Source: SG8-41 sp029864385
GTDB lineage: Bacteria > Pseudomonadota > Gammaproteobacteria > Burkholderiales > SG8-41
Reading direction: 5' to 3'
DNA: 21,648 bases
Assembly (NCBI GenBank): GCA_029864385.1
Contig: JAOTTL010000053.1
Location: 1-21,648, forward strand
Shown here: positions 15,061-21,648 of the stretch, piece after piece
Layout: every line of letters starts with the position of its first letter
Numbering within the stretch: the first letter of the stretch is position 1
The notes under the pieces: generated by a model
Database searches by the model: none
What the model was told of the DNA's origin: nothing
What the model saw: only the letters and a program-made list of their open reading frames with translations
Position numbers and translations under genes: made by a program

Positions 15061-15250
15061 ATAGAGAGGCAGCATGCCTACACGGGGTTCAGCGGGAGAA
15101 CACAGCCCCATCGCTCTCTTCGGAGCATAAGGGCCGGCGTAGGGTCTGGCTCACTAGGGGCGGGTCCCGGCGGCCCCTGGGGTCGTCGTCGACGAGGCTG
15201 CAGCGCCGCAAGGACGCTCGGCACCCGGCCCGATCGTTCCCGCCAAGGTG

Positions 15251-16015
15251 CTAATCAACCAGAACCGTCGGCTCGTCATAAAGACGGGCCCGGCGTTTTG
15301 CGGCAGAGATGAACGCGGCCCACGCGGTTTGATCGATCTGTTCATCCTGCAACATGGCGAGAGGAACTCTCAGGTTGAGAATTCGGCCAATCGCTATTAC
15401 CCGTGTGAGCCCTGAGTAGAGCAGCTTGTGCTGCCGCGCCAATTCGATCACGTCCTCGAGAGTCCACGCTCGGAAGCCGAGAACGAAGGAGCCGGGACCA
15501 TCGGGTTTCGCCAGCGAGGGTACTGACCTGCGCACTTCGTCCGCGTCTTCAATGCCGGTCAGCACCCGCATGATCATCTCATACCGCTCGCCAAGAGTTA
15601 TCGGCGGCTCGCTGCTTTGCCAACTCTGGCCATCGCTTGAGAGTACGCGTACGGCAGCAGCCGCATCATCGCCACGCCGCCAACCCAACGGCGTCTCCAA
15701 TACTGCAGCGCAACCCCGTGGGTGCGCCACAACATTCGCCCACGTGTCGAATCTGACGTCATTACGTTCTAAAACCTGGAGCGGAATTCTCTGAACGCCG
15801 ATGGCGTTCAGAGCAGCCAGGCGGTGTGTTCCATCCATGACGACGTACTCTGCGCCGACCGCCACAGAAACGATCGGATGCCGAACGTACCCGTCTTCGA
15901 GGATTGCGTCCACAATCCTCCGCACGTGATCATCCGTCGCCATCTCGTGCGGAGTAACTGCGCCGGGGCTCACCAGGACAAGCGAATCGAGTGCCGGATT
16001 CTTTGCTGACAACAC
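15251..16015 (-). CDS. ParB/sulfiredoxin-fold protein (SerK/SbnI-like)
   Basis: This 254-residue protein has a ParB N-terminal-like (ParB/Srx) domain at about residues 10-90. It shows the sequence HPIVSVAVGAEYVVMDGTHRLAALNAIGVQRIP, in which DGTHR (61-65) matches the D-G-x-H-R nucleotide-binding signature of that fold. The remainder includes RYEMIMRVLTG and an Arg-rich end. Within the fold, free-serine kinases such as SbnI and archaeal SerK use this motif and make O-phosphoserine for amino-acid or siderophore precursors. The neighbouring NRPS makes a precursor-kinase role attractive, but this is inference; a DNA-binding or nuclease role cannot be excluded. The start is GTG 16015 (TTG 16012 also possible, with GAGG 5 nt upstream). 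The fold call is moderate, the activity unproven. Confidence 0.7.
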   Translation of the reverse strand: MLSAKNPALDSLVLVSPGAVTPHEMATDDHVRRIVDAILEDGYVRHPIVSVAVGAEYVVMDGTHRLAALNAIGVQRIPLQVLERNDVRFDTWANVVAHPRGCAAVLETPLGWRRGDDAAAAVRVLSSDGQSWQSSEPPITLGERYEMIMRVLTGIEDADEVRRSVPSLAKPDGPGSFVLGFRAWTLEDVIELARQHKLLYSGLTRVIAIGRILNLRVPLAMLQDEQIDQTAWAAFISAAKRRARLYDEPTVLVD

Positions 16016-16117
16016 TGCCTCGACAGATAGTGCGCGAATCGTAGCCAGCCGATGGCCTAACAGCTAAGAGAAGAAAGTAATGATAGCACATCGCCTGGAA
16101 GCCCAGCACACCGCGGC

Positions 16118-16158
16118 GGACATCGACGGTCGAGCTCGCGACCCCCGAGTCGCGCCAC
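16118..16158 (+). repeat. Direct repeat R1, partial
   Basis: Starts GGACATCGACGGTCGAGCTC and matches 18290-18330 with about five mismatches over 41 bp. It corresponds to the part just downstream of the PPTase stop. Confidence 0.65.
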
Positions 16159-16282
16159 GCCCGACAAAAATGCACTTTAAATATTATGGCATCTGCGTCA
16201 TTCGGATAATGAACACGAGAAGCGGCCAGAGCGCCACGTTGGGGAGGTCAACGAATTTCGGATGACATACGAGGGAGCTACA

Positions 16283-16360
16283 CGACTGTGGACTCCCGCA
16301 AGTCGTTCGTCTTTTGCGGCTCAGTGATCTGACGTGAGCTCCGCAAACGGCAGCGACGAT
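16283..16360 (+). repeat. Direct repeat R2 with PPTase 3' ghost
   Basis: The last 45 bp (16316-16360) match 18333-18377 with three mismatches; the preceding part matches 18297-18332 with small gaps. On the - strand it encodes SLPFAELTSDH followed by a stop, the same C-terminus as the PPTase (SLRFAELTPDH-stop). It is a truncated 3' end of a PPTase copy. Confidence 0.75.
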
Positions 16361-16469
16361 CCTCGGACCAACGTTTCTCCTCTAGACAGAGCACCCAATG
16401 GTCGGTATTTTTGTGGAATATGTACTTTCTGAGCAACGAACGCTCCCTTGTAACTGCTTCCTCAGCCCA

Positions 16470-17288
16470 ATGATGATGCCCTTCTTTCTGTCCGGCACGG
16501 CCGGAAAGCTGTTCTGCGTCTATCACGAAGCGTCCGGAGATTCGGACGAACGGGGCGACCTCATTTTCCTGCCGCCTTTTGCTGAAGAACTAAACCAATC
16601 CCGGCATACGGTGGTTCGAATGGCCAGGTGTCTCGCGCGGCGGGGCTGGGGCGTACTCCTCCTCGACCTGTTTGGCACGGGCGATAGCGAGGGCATGTTT
16701 GAGGAATGCCGGTGGGAGATTTGGCGTCAAGACGTGATGGCAGCACATGCCTGGCTCCGCGATCGGGGGCGCAACGCCGTGGGCCTTTGGGGTCTGCGGC
16801 TGGGGGCGCTTCTCGCCGCCGACGCCGCGGCCGCCCACCCGCGCCTCTTCTCCCGTCTCGTTCTGTGGCAACCGGTGACCAGCGGCAAGCCGTTCTTAAA
16901 CCAGTTCCTGCGCATACGCGCTTTCGGCGCCTTGATCAGGGACAGCGAATCCCTGGAAACAAGGAGCGAGCTCCGCCAGCGCCTGGCGTCCGGTAAGTTG
17001 ATACACGTGGCTGGATACCCGCTAACGCCGACACTTGCGCAGGACCTGGATGAGCTCGACATGGCCATCCTCGTCCCCGGCTCCGCAACCCCTGTCTTGT
17101 GGTTCGAGGTGGTCGCGGCATCGTCCGCCCAGCTCTCGCCGGCTGGCCGCCGGATTGTGGACGCATGGCGAAACCACGGAGCGGCCGTGACTGTTGTACC
17201 GGTCACCGACACGCCGTTCTGGTCGGTACAAGCCCTGGAGCCCGTTTTTGCGAACCAGTTGATCACGGCAACGGCAGAAGCCCTGTGA
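16470..17288 (+). CDS. Exosortase A-associated hydrolase 2 (alpha/beta hydrolase)
   Basis: This 272-residue alpha/beta-hydrolase protein shows the family block LIFLPPFAEELNQSRHTVVRMA (residues 31-52), then VLLLDLFGTGDSEG with the GDS loop and GLWGLRLGALLAADAA at the nucleophile elbow. At the elbow the usual Ser is replaced by Arg (GLRLG, 108-112), so it is unlikely to be a classical serine hydrolase. Start: three consecutive ATGs (16470, 16473, 16476) precede PFFLSGTAGKLF, where the family begins; the longer frame from 16398 adds non-family sequence. The stop overlaps a possible GTG start of hydrolase 1 by four bases, so the two are coupled. The pair lies on the opposite strand from the rest of the pathway and is bracketed by direct repeats. 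The substrate is unknown. Confidence 0.9.
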   Translation: MMMPFFLSGTAGKLFCVYHEASGDSDERGDLIFLPPFAEELNQSRHTVVRMARCLARRGWGVLLLDLFGTGDSEGMFEECRWEIWRQDVMAAHAWLRDRGRNAVGLWGLRLGALLAADAAAAHPRLFSRLVLWQPVTSGKPFLNQFLRIRAFGALIRDSESLETRSELRQRLASGKLIHVAGYPLTPTLAQDLDELDMAILVPGSATPVLWFEVVAASSAQLSPAGRRIVDAWRNHGAAVTVVPVTDTPFWSVQALEPVFANQLITATAEAL

Positions 17289-17308
17289 CCCCACTGCGCC
17301 GAGGAACC

Positions 17309-18277
17309 ATGGAGCGGCCCCTCAGCTTTCAGAGCGACGGCCACGAGCTCCTGGGCATCCTGCACCTGCCAGAGGAGGCCGGCCAGATCGGTTTGATCAT
17401 GCTTGCTGCCGGCGCGCAATACCGCCTCGGTCCCCATCGCCAACAAGTGCTGGTCGCCCGCGCGTTGGCCGAACACGGAATCCCCACCTTGCGGTACGAC
17501 GCTTCGGGAATGGCGGACAGCGGCGGTCCGTACCGGGACTTCGAGATGGGTCCTGACATCGATGCTGCCGTGGCCGCTTTACTCAGAAACGTGCCTGGTT
17601 TGAAGCACGTCGTGCTCTGGGGAATCTGCGGCTCAGCTTCAGCCATTCTCATGCACGAGGGGCGTGGCTCCGCGGTCAGCGGGATGATCCTGGTTAACCC
17701 CTGGGTCAGATCGGAGCAAAGCCAGAACCGCGCCTACCTCAAGCATTATTACTTGAACCGGCTCACCGAGGCCGACTTCTGGCGCAAGGTGTATTCCGGA
17801 CGTTTTGATTTGAGATCGGCGCTGAGCTCCTTCGCGAGCACGGTCACATCTGCTTTTCGATTGGGGCGTGGGACGCCGGCGGATGGGTCACGAGCGGCGA
17901 GCGCGGCGAAGGAGCATGCGCCCCGCACTGCTGCCCGCGCGTTAGAGGAGCGAATGGCGGACGGGCTCGAGCTCTTCAAGGGGCGGGTTCTGCTAATCAT
18001 GAGTGAGAAAGACCTCACGGCGAGAACGTTCGACGAGTTCACCCGATCGTCGAAGCGTTGGCGTCGCATAATGAGATCGCGCGCCATCGAGCGGCGTGAC
18101 CTTCGCGGGTCCGACCATACCTTCTCCCAGCCCCAGTGGCGGGAGCAGGTCATTGACTGGATGGCGGATTGGGTCACTGGGTTGGCTCCTGACACGAACG
18201 CGACTCCGAATCGCAGATCGGAGTGGATGAGGGACGGCACGGCTCAGCATCGCCGAGGCCGCCGTAAGGCAACATAG
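17309..18277 (+). CDS. Exosortase A-associated hydrolase 1 (alpha/beta hydrolase)
   Basis: This 322-residue alpha/beta hydrolase matches the hydrolase 1 family of exosortase A loci: FQSDGHELLGILHLPE, AGAQYRLGPHRQQVLVARALA, LRYDASGMADSGG, and the elbow LWGICGSASA, where Cys107 is in the nucleophile position. A late LIMSEKDLT and GSDHTF supply plausible acid and His residues. ATG 17309 begins the family-like N-terminus, with GAGGAA close upstream. GTG 17285 overlaps the stop of hydrolase 2 (GTGA) and adds eight residues. The C-terminal 30 or so residues are Arg-rich and look unlike an enzyme fold; they run into the direct repeat R3 zone, so the gene may have been extended by rearrangement. It probably works with hydrolase 2 on a thioester or ester of the pathway (inference). 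Confidence 0.9.
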   Translation: MERPLSFQSDGHELLGILHLPEEAGQIGLIMLAAGAQYRLGPHRQQVLVARALAEHGIPTLRYDASGMADSGGPYRDFEMGPDIDAAVAALLRNVPGLKHVVLWGICGSASAILMHEGRGSAVSGMILVNPWVRSEQSQNRAYLKHYYLNRLTEADFWRKVYSGRFDLRSALSSFASTVTSAFRLGRGTPADGSRAASAAKEHAPRTAARALEERMADGLELFKGRVLLIMSEKDLTARTFDEFTRSSKRWRRIMRSRAIERRDLRGSDHTFSQPQWREQVIDWMADWVTGLAPDTNATPNRRSEWMRDGTAQHRRGRRKAT

Positions 18278-18288
18278 GGCCGCCGCAA

Positions 18289-18377
18289 GAGGACATCGAC
18301 AGTCGACCTCACGACGCCCGAGTCGCGCTCTTGTGGCTCAGTGATCTGGCGTGAGCTCCGCAAACCGCAGCGACGAT
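18289..18377 (+). repeat. Direct repeat R3, complete copy
   Basis: This is the uninterrupted version of the sequence whose pieces are R1 and R2. Its right half is the 3' end of the PPTase gene, which ends at 18338 inside it. R2 and R3 lie on either side of the hydrolase 2-hydrolase 1 pair. Confidence 0.75.
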
Positions 18378-19135
18378 GGCCTACGCCGAGTCGCAAAAGC
18401 GACGACGCTTGGTCCCCACGCCGACTCGCACAACCACCACGGCGGAAAAGCCGTCGCCCGCGACGTCCATGCGAAGGCGTCGGCGACCGCGTCGTCTGCG
18501 AATGGCGCAGCGACATTGATCGACCCGGGATGTATCTCCAGGCCGCAACCGAGGCCCTTGAGAATGGCCTCCTTGGCGACCCACGCCCGCGCCAGCCACG
18601 CGGTACGGGCATTTGAAGGGAGAGTAGCGTAATGTTTGCTTTCCTCCGGCGAGAGCACGATTTCGGCGACCTGATCAGAGAAGTTCTCAGCGTTCGCGAC
18701 CTCGATGTCGACTCCGATCGGCTGCCCCGTTGCGACGGCAAAGATCGCGTAGGGACCCGACCGCGAGCAGCTCACGTGCAACTTCTTCCGCCCGCCAAAC
18801 GCGGCGAGATCGACATAGGGCTTGCCAAGGGGTTCGCGAGCGAGGGGTACCTCCGCAGGCGGTCTTTCGAAATACCCAGCAAGAATCCGCCGCAACGCCC
18901 CGCGCGAGATTGCCACGCGCCGCCTTTGCTGACGCCGGTCAAGCCGGGCGACTTCGGCTCGTTCATGCGGGCTGAGAACGGCTTCGAAAGCTTCGATCGC
19001 CTCGCTGTGAGCGTCGAGGTTGAGTCCATAGACGTCTACGCTCTCGCCATCCGGGATTGCTTTTGACGCAAAGCGTCCCGCCGCTGCGATCGGGACTTCA
19101 GTCCTGTCGCCAACGAATCCGACGTCCCGAATCAA
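18338..19135 (-). CDS. 4'-phosphopantetheinyl transferase, Sfp type
   Basis: This 265-residue enzyme transfers phosphopantetheine from CoA to carrier-protein serines. It shows the Sfp/AcpT signatures: SPHERAEVARL with RRRVAISRGALRRILAGYF, LGKPYVD, HVSCSRSGPYAIFAV, GVDIE (141-145, metal-binding Asp and Glu) and WVAKEAILKGLG (185-196, W-x-x-K-E-x-x-x-K). Its expected clients here are the PCP domain of the adjacent NRPS and the free ACP at 14748-14999. The start is TTG 19135: no ATG or GTG is usable, and a GGAG lies 6 nt upstream (19142-19145). It follows the NRPS by 25 nt on the same strand, so they are almost certainly co-transcribed. Its 3' end is duplicated at 16316-16360. Confidence 0.92.
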   Translation of the reverse strand: MIRDVGFVGDRTEVPIAAAGRFASKAIPDGESVDVYGLNLDAHSEAIEAFEAVLSPHERAEVARLDRRQQRRRVAISRGALRRILAGYFERPPAEVPLAREPLGKPYVDLAAFGGRKKLHVSCSRSGPYAIFAVATGQPIGVDIEVANAENFSDQVAEIVLSPEESKHYATLPSNARTAWLARAWVAKEAILKGLGCGLEIHPGSINVAAPFADDAVADAFAWTSRATAFPPWWLCESAWGPSVVAFATRRRPSSLRFAELTPDH

Positions 19136-19141
19136 CGCAGT

Positions 19142-19145
19142 CTCC
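19142..19145 (-). promoter_or_regulatory. Ribosome-binding site GGAG deciding the PPTase TTG start
   Basis: The - strand GGAG lies six bases before TTG 19135, between the NRPS stop (TAG, 19161-19163) and the PPTase frame. It supports the unusual start codon, since no ATG exists in the frame before the conserved domain. Confidence 0.55.
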
Positions 19146-19160
19146 AGGCGTTGACCATCG

Positions 19161-21647
19161 CTAGCTTGGCGTCGATCGGCTTGTTAGCCGTTGCTCGGGA
19201 TTTTCGGCAAACCCGATCAACAACTGCCGATATTCGGCGAGGAGCTGATGCACCGTTACGAGAGCGTAGCGTCGCTTGTCATACACGAGGCGAATCTTCA
19301 TCTGCTCGCCATTTTGGATGAACAGCGTAAGCGCATAGAGCGGCTGCGTGACGTACGAGACGCTCGAGAGCTCCACTCCCCTCGGACGGCAGTTCGCCAG
19401 GTCGCTGCCGATATAATTTGCCATCACGACGAGCGTATCGAACACCGGGCGCTTTTCCGCCGGGACGTCGCACCATTGCTGGATCAGAGCCAAGGGCACC
19501 TGTTCGAATTCACGGATCTCCGCCATCTGAAGCTGTAGCATGCGGAGCCAGGAAGAGAAGGTCGCCTCACCCACCAGGCGCGCCCGCATCGGCTGGGTCA
19601 CGACCACCACGCCGCGGACCGATTCGACCTGAGGGAAGTCGCACTGCCGGCCCGAGGCGACACTGCCGAATACGATGTCCTCCGACCCGGTGCGACGCTG
19701 GAGCAGGATGCCCCACGCCCCGTGAATGATGGTGCTGAGCGTAAGCTTGTTGCGTCGCGCAACCTCGTCCAGCCGGCTGGTCTCGGCGTCGGTCAGTTGA
19801 ATCTCCTCCCAGCCGTGGGAAAGCTCGACACTCGCCGGCGGCTGCACCGCCGGGGAATTGTCCTTGAGACGCACAGGCGACACGAACCCGGCGAGCTGCC
19901 GCCGCCAGAATTTCTGAGCCCTGGCCAAGTCCTGCGACTCGGACCAGGCAACAAAGTCGCGATAGCGGGCGCGGCTGGCGGGTTGGGTTTGCGGCGTACC
20001 GATCAGCGAGTCGTACGCCGCGAAGACGTCACCCAATACGAGCGGTTCCGACCACCCATCGAGAATGATGTGGTGATAGGTCCAAAGCACGTGCCAACGC
20101 TTGTCTCCGAGACGCGTGAGCGTCACCCGCATTAAAGGCGGCCTCGCCAAGTCGAAGCCGTTCCTTCGGTCCTCGACGACGAGCGTCTCTAGCGCCGCAT
20201 CGCGATCCGCCGCGGACAGCCCGCGCCAGTCCCGAATCTGGGGCGTCAATGTCGCGGAGCGAAGAACGACCTGCATCGGTTGCGGAACACCGCGCCGCAC
20301 CACCGCCGTGCGCAGCACTTCCGTGGCGCTGACGGTCTGCTGCCAGGCTTTTGAAAATGCCTCCTCGTCGAAATCGCCCTGCAACTCGAAACTAACCTGT
20401 TCGACGTAACCGCCGGAACTTTTCGCCGGGAGAATCGACTGGAAGTAAATCCCGCGCTGGGTCGCCGCGAGGGGATACACGTCTTCGAGATCGGGAAACG
20501 TCGTGACCAGCTGCTGACGAAGAGGCTTCAGGTTCCACAGCGGCTCGCCCATGTCCGACGTGGCTCGCCCTGCCTCAGGCGCTACCGCCGGTGCCTTCGG
20601 GACATGGATTTCAGCGGCCAACTCGGCGATCGTCGGATGGAGGAAGAACTGCTTCGGCGCGACATAGAGGCCTGCCCTCTTCAGCTCGGCGATGATGTGG
20701 ATGGTCAAGATCGAGTCGCCGCCGATTTCAAAAAAGTTGTCGTCGATGCCCACCTGCCGTTGGTCGAGCACCTTGCACCACGCCGCGGCAAGAACGCTTT
20801 CCGTCTCGTTTCGCGGTGAGACGTAGTTTTCCCTCTCTACACTACCCGGGTACTCGCTTCGGGCCAGCGCTTTGCGGTCGACTTTGCCCAGAGGGGTCAA
20901 CGGGAGAGCGCTCAATGGGACGAGGGCTGCCGGAATCATATAGTCGGCAAGAACGCACTGGAGGAACTGGCGCAATTCGCCTGTGGCGACCGACTGATCC
21001 CTGCGGGCGACGAAGTAGCCAACCAAACGATGGTTCCCGGCGCTGTCATCGACGGCGACGACGGCCGCATCCTGTATGGCCGGATGCCGCGTCAGGACGG
21101 CTTCGATCTCTCCCGGCTCGACGCGAAAGCCCCGGACCTTGACCTGTTGATCGATCCGTCCGAGGAACTCCACGGAGCCGTCCGGCAGCCACCGTCCGAG
21201 GTCGCCCGATCGATAGATGGGGCCGTCACAAAGTTGCGGAAAGGGACTCGGCACAAAAGCCGCTTTCGTCTTGTCGGGCTGTTGCCAGTAACCTTCTCCA
21301 ACGCCTATGCCACCGATGCAGATTTCACCAGGGACACCGATCGGGACCGGCCGCAACTCCCGGTCGAGTATGAAGATGGAGATGTTCGGCAACGGCCGAC
21401 CGATCGGGACGATCGCGCGCTTCTCGGCGAAGGGTTCCCGCAGGACCAGCAGCGTGACGTCGTCCGATGTCTCCGTCGGGCCGTAGGTATTCGCGATGGG
21501 GATCTCGGGGTAGGCGAGGAGCCAGCGGTCGACCAGTTCTGCCGCCAGCGCATCGCCGGTGGCCATCATGAATCGCAGGTCCGGAAGTCGTCGCGCGGCT
21601 ATCGGCAGGCCGGAGACGTGATCGATAAGGCCCCGCAGTACCACCGG
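19161..21647 (-). CDS. Nonribosomal peptide synthetase, C-terminal part (A-PCP-C), 5' partial
   Basis: About 828 residues are visible; the gene enters from beyond the right edge. Domains in order: the second half of an adenylation domain (to about residue 265) with NTYGPTE (A5, 52-58), YRSGDLGRW (A7), GRIDQQVKVRGFRVEPGEIE (A8) and the catalytic Lys in PLGKVDRKAL (A10); a peptidyl carrier domain with DNFFEIGGDS (Ser311); and a full condensation domain (about 385-815) with the catalytic HHxxxDG as HHIILDG (524-530). There is no thioesterase or reductase; the protein ends about ten residues after the C domain. A terminal C domain suggests release by condensation with a free amine or alcohol. The specificity pocket cannot be read because the A3-A4 region is outside the window. 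The PPTase follows 25 nt downstream. Confidence 0.95.
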   Translation of the reverse strand, partial: PVVLRGLIDHVSGLPIAARRLPDLRFMMATGDALAAELVDRWLLAYPEIPIANTYGPTETSDDVTLLVLREPFAEKRAIVPIGRPLPNISIFILDRELRPVPIGVPGEICIGGIGVGEGYWQQPDKTKAAFVPSPFPQLCDGPIYRSGDLGRWLPDGSVEFLGRIDQQVKVRGFRVEPGEIEAVLTRHPAIQDAAVVAVDDSAGNHRLVGYFVARRDQSVATGELRQFLQCVLADYMIPAALVPLSALPLTPLGKVDRKALARSEYPGSVERENYVSPRNETESVLAAAWCKVLDQRQVGIDDNFFEIGGDSILTIHIIAELKRAGLYVAPKQFFLHPTIAELAAEIHVPKAPAVAPEAGRATSDMGEPLWNLKPLRQQLVTTFPDLEDVYPLAATQRGIYFQSILPAKSSGGYVEQVSFELQGDFDEEAFSKAWQQTVSATEVLRTAVVRRGVPQPMQVVLRSATLTPQIRDWRGLSAADRDAALETLVVEDRRNGFDLARPPLMRVTLTRLGDKRWHVLWTYHHIILDGWSEPLVLGDVFAAYDSLIGTPQTQPASRARYRDFVAWSESQDLARAQKFWRRQLAGFVSPVRLKDNSPAVQPPASVELSHGWEEIQLTDAETSRLDEVARRNKLTLSTIIHGAWGILLQRRTGSEDIVFGSVASGRQCDFPQVESVRGVVVVTQPMRARLVGEATFSSWLRMLQLQMAEIREFEQVPLALIQQWCDVPAEKRPVFDTLVVMANYIGSDLANCRPRGVELSSVSYVTQPLYALTLFIQNGEQMKIRLVYDKRRYALVTVHQLLAEYRQLLIGFAENPEQRLTSRSTPS

Positions 21648-21648
21648 G

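Larger units (their letters stand above)
16016..16469. other. Intergenic region with duplicated PPTase 3'-end sequence
   Basis: This 454-nt gap between two divergent genes holds no supported coding sequence. It contains two pieces (16118-16158 and 16283-16360) of a sequence that occurs uninterrupted at 18289-18377, at the end of the PPTase gene. Between them is an AT-richer stretch (about 16175-16215, including TTTAAATATTATGG and GATAAT) that could hold promoters for either neighbour, but no good -35/-10 pair is visible. Confidence 0.55.

Noticed and set aside
16727..17476. 249-residue - strand open frame
   Set aside because: Antisense across hydrolase 2 and the start of hydrolase 1; no recognisable domain.
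16118..18377. Possibility that R1-R3 are integron attC sites
   Set aside because: They lack the paired core sites (GTTRRRY and its complement) and carry a PPTase 3' coding end; no integrase is near.

Overview
The window is a piece of a GC-rich proteobacterial chromosome, most likely a betaproteobacterium. It lies inside an exopolysaccharide locus of the PEP-CTERM / exosortase A (XrtA, EpsH1) type. The diagnostic genes are a sugar transferase of the EpsH1-associated family, and an exosortase-A-type acyl-CoA ligase, PLP decarboxylase, acyl carrier protein, two hydrolases and an asparagine-synthase-like amidotransferase. The exosortase itself and any PEP-CTERM substrate protein are not in the window. 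The taxonomic call is inference from gene content.

Left part (1-7422, + strand): two GT4 glycosyltransferases (the first cut by the window edge) and an FkbM methyltransferase, overlapping by ATGA junctions, then a GDP-mannose 6-dehydrogenase (AlgD type). After these come a repeat-rich gap with a decayed methyltransferase, a WzxC-like flippase and a NodB-type polysaccharide deacetylase. Together they would make GDP-mannuronate, assemble and methylate a repeat unit, flip it and trim it.

Middle part (7462-14999, mainly - strand): read in the direction of transcription, ACP, a decayed hydrolase-2 remnant, acyl-CoA ligase, a GxxExxY nuclease-fold gene (B), PLP decarboxylase, a second GxxExxY gene (A), the amidotransferase and a secreted TPR protein. 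Each GxxExxY gene is enclosed by inverted repeats built from a 10-bp unit, so each looks like a small mobile cassette inserted between pathway genes.

Right part (15251-21648): a ParB/sulfiredoxin-fold protein (-), an intact hydrolase 2-hydrolase 1 pair on the + strand bracketed by direct repeats, then a convergent Sfp-type phosphopantetheinyl transferase and the C-terminal part of an NRPS (A-PCP-C, no thioesterase), both on the - strand.

Inferred working model: the PPTase arms the NRPS carrier domain and the free ACP; the ligase activates an acyl or amino-acyl group; the decarboxylase and amidotransferase modify it; the NRPS ends in a condensation domain that could hand the product to an external acceptor. 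The pathway chemistry is unknown. The most unusual features are the repeat-bounded GxxExxY cassettes and the relocation of the hydrolase pair.
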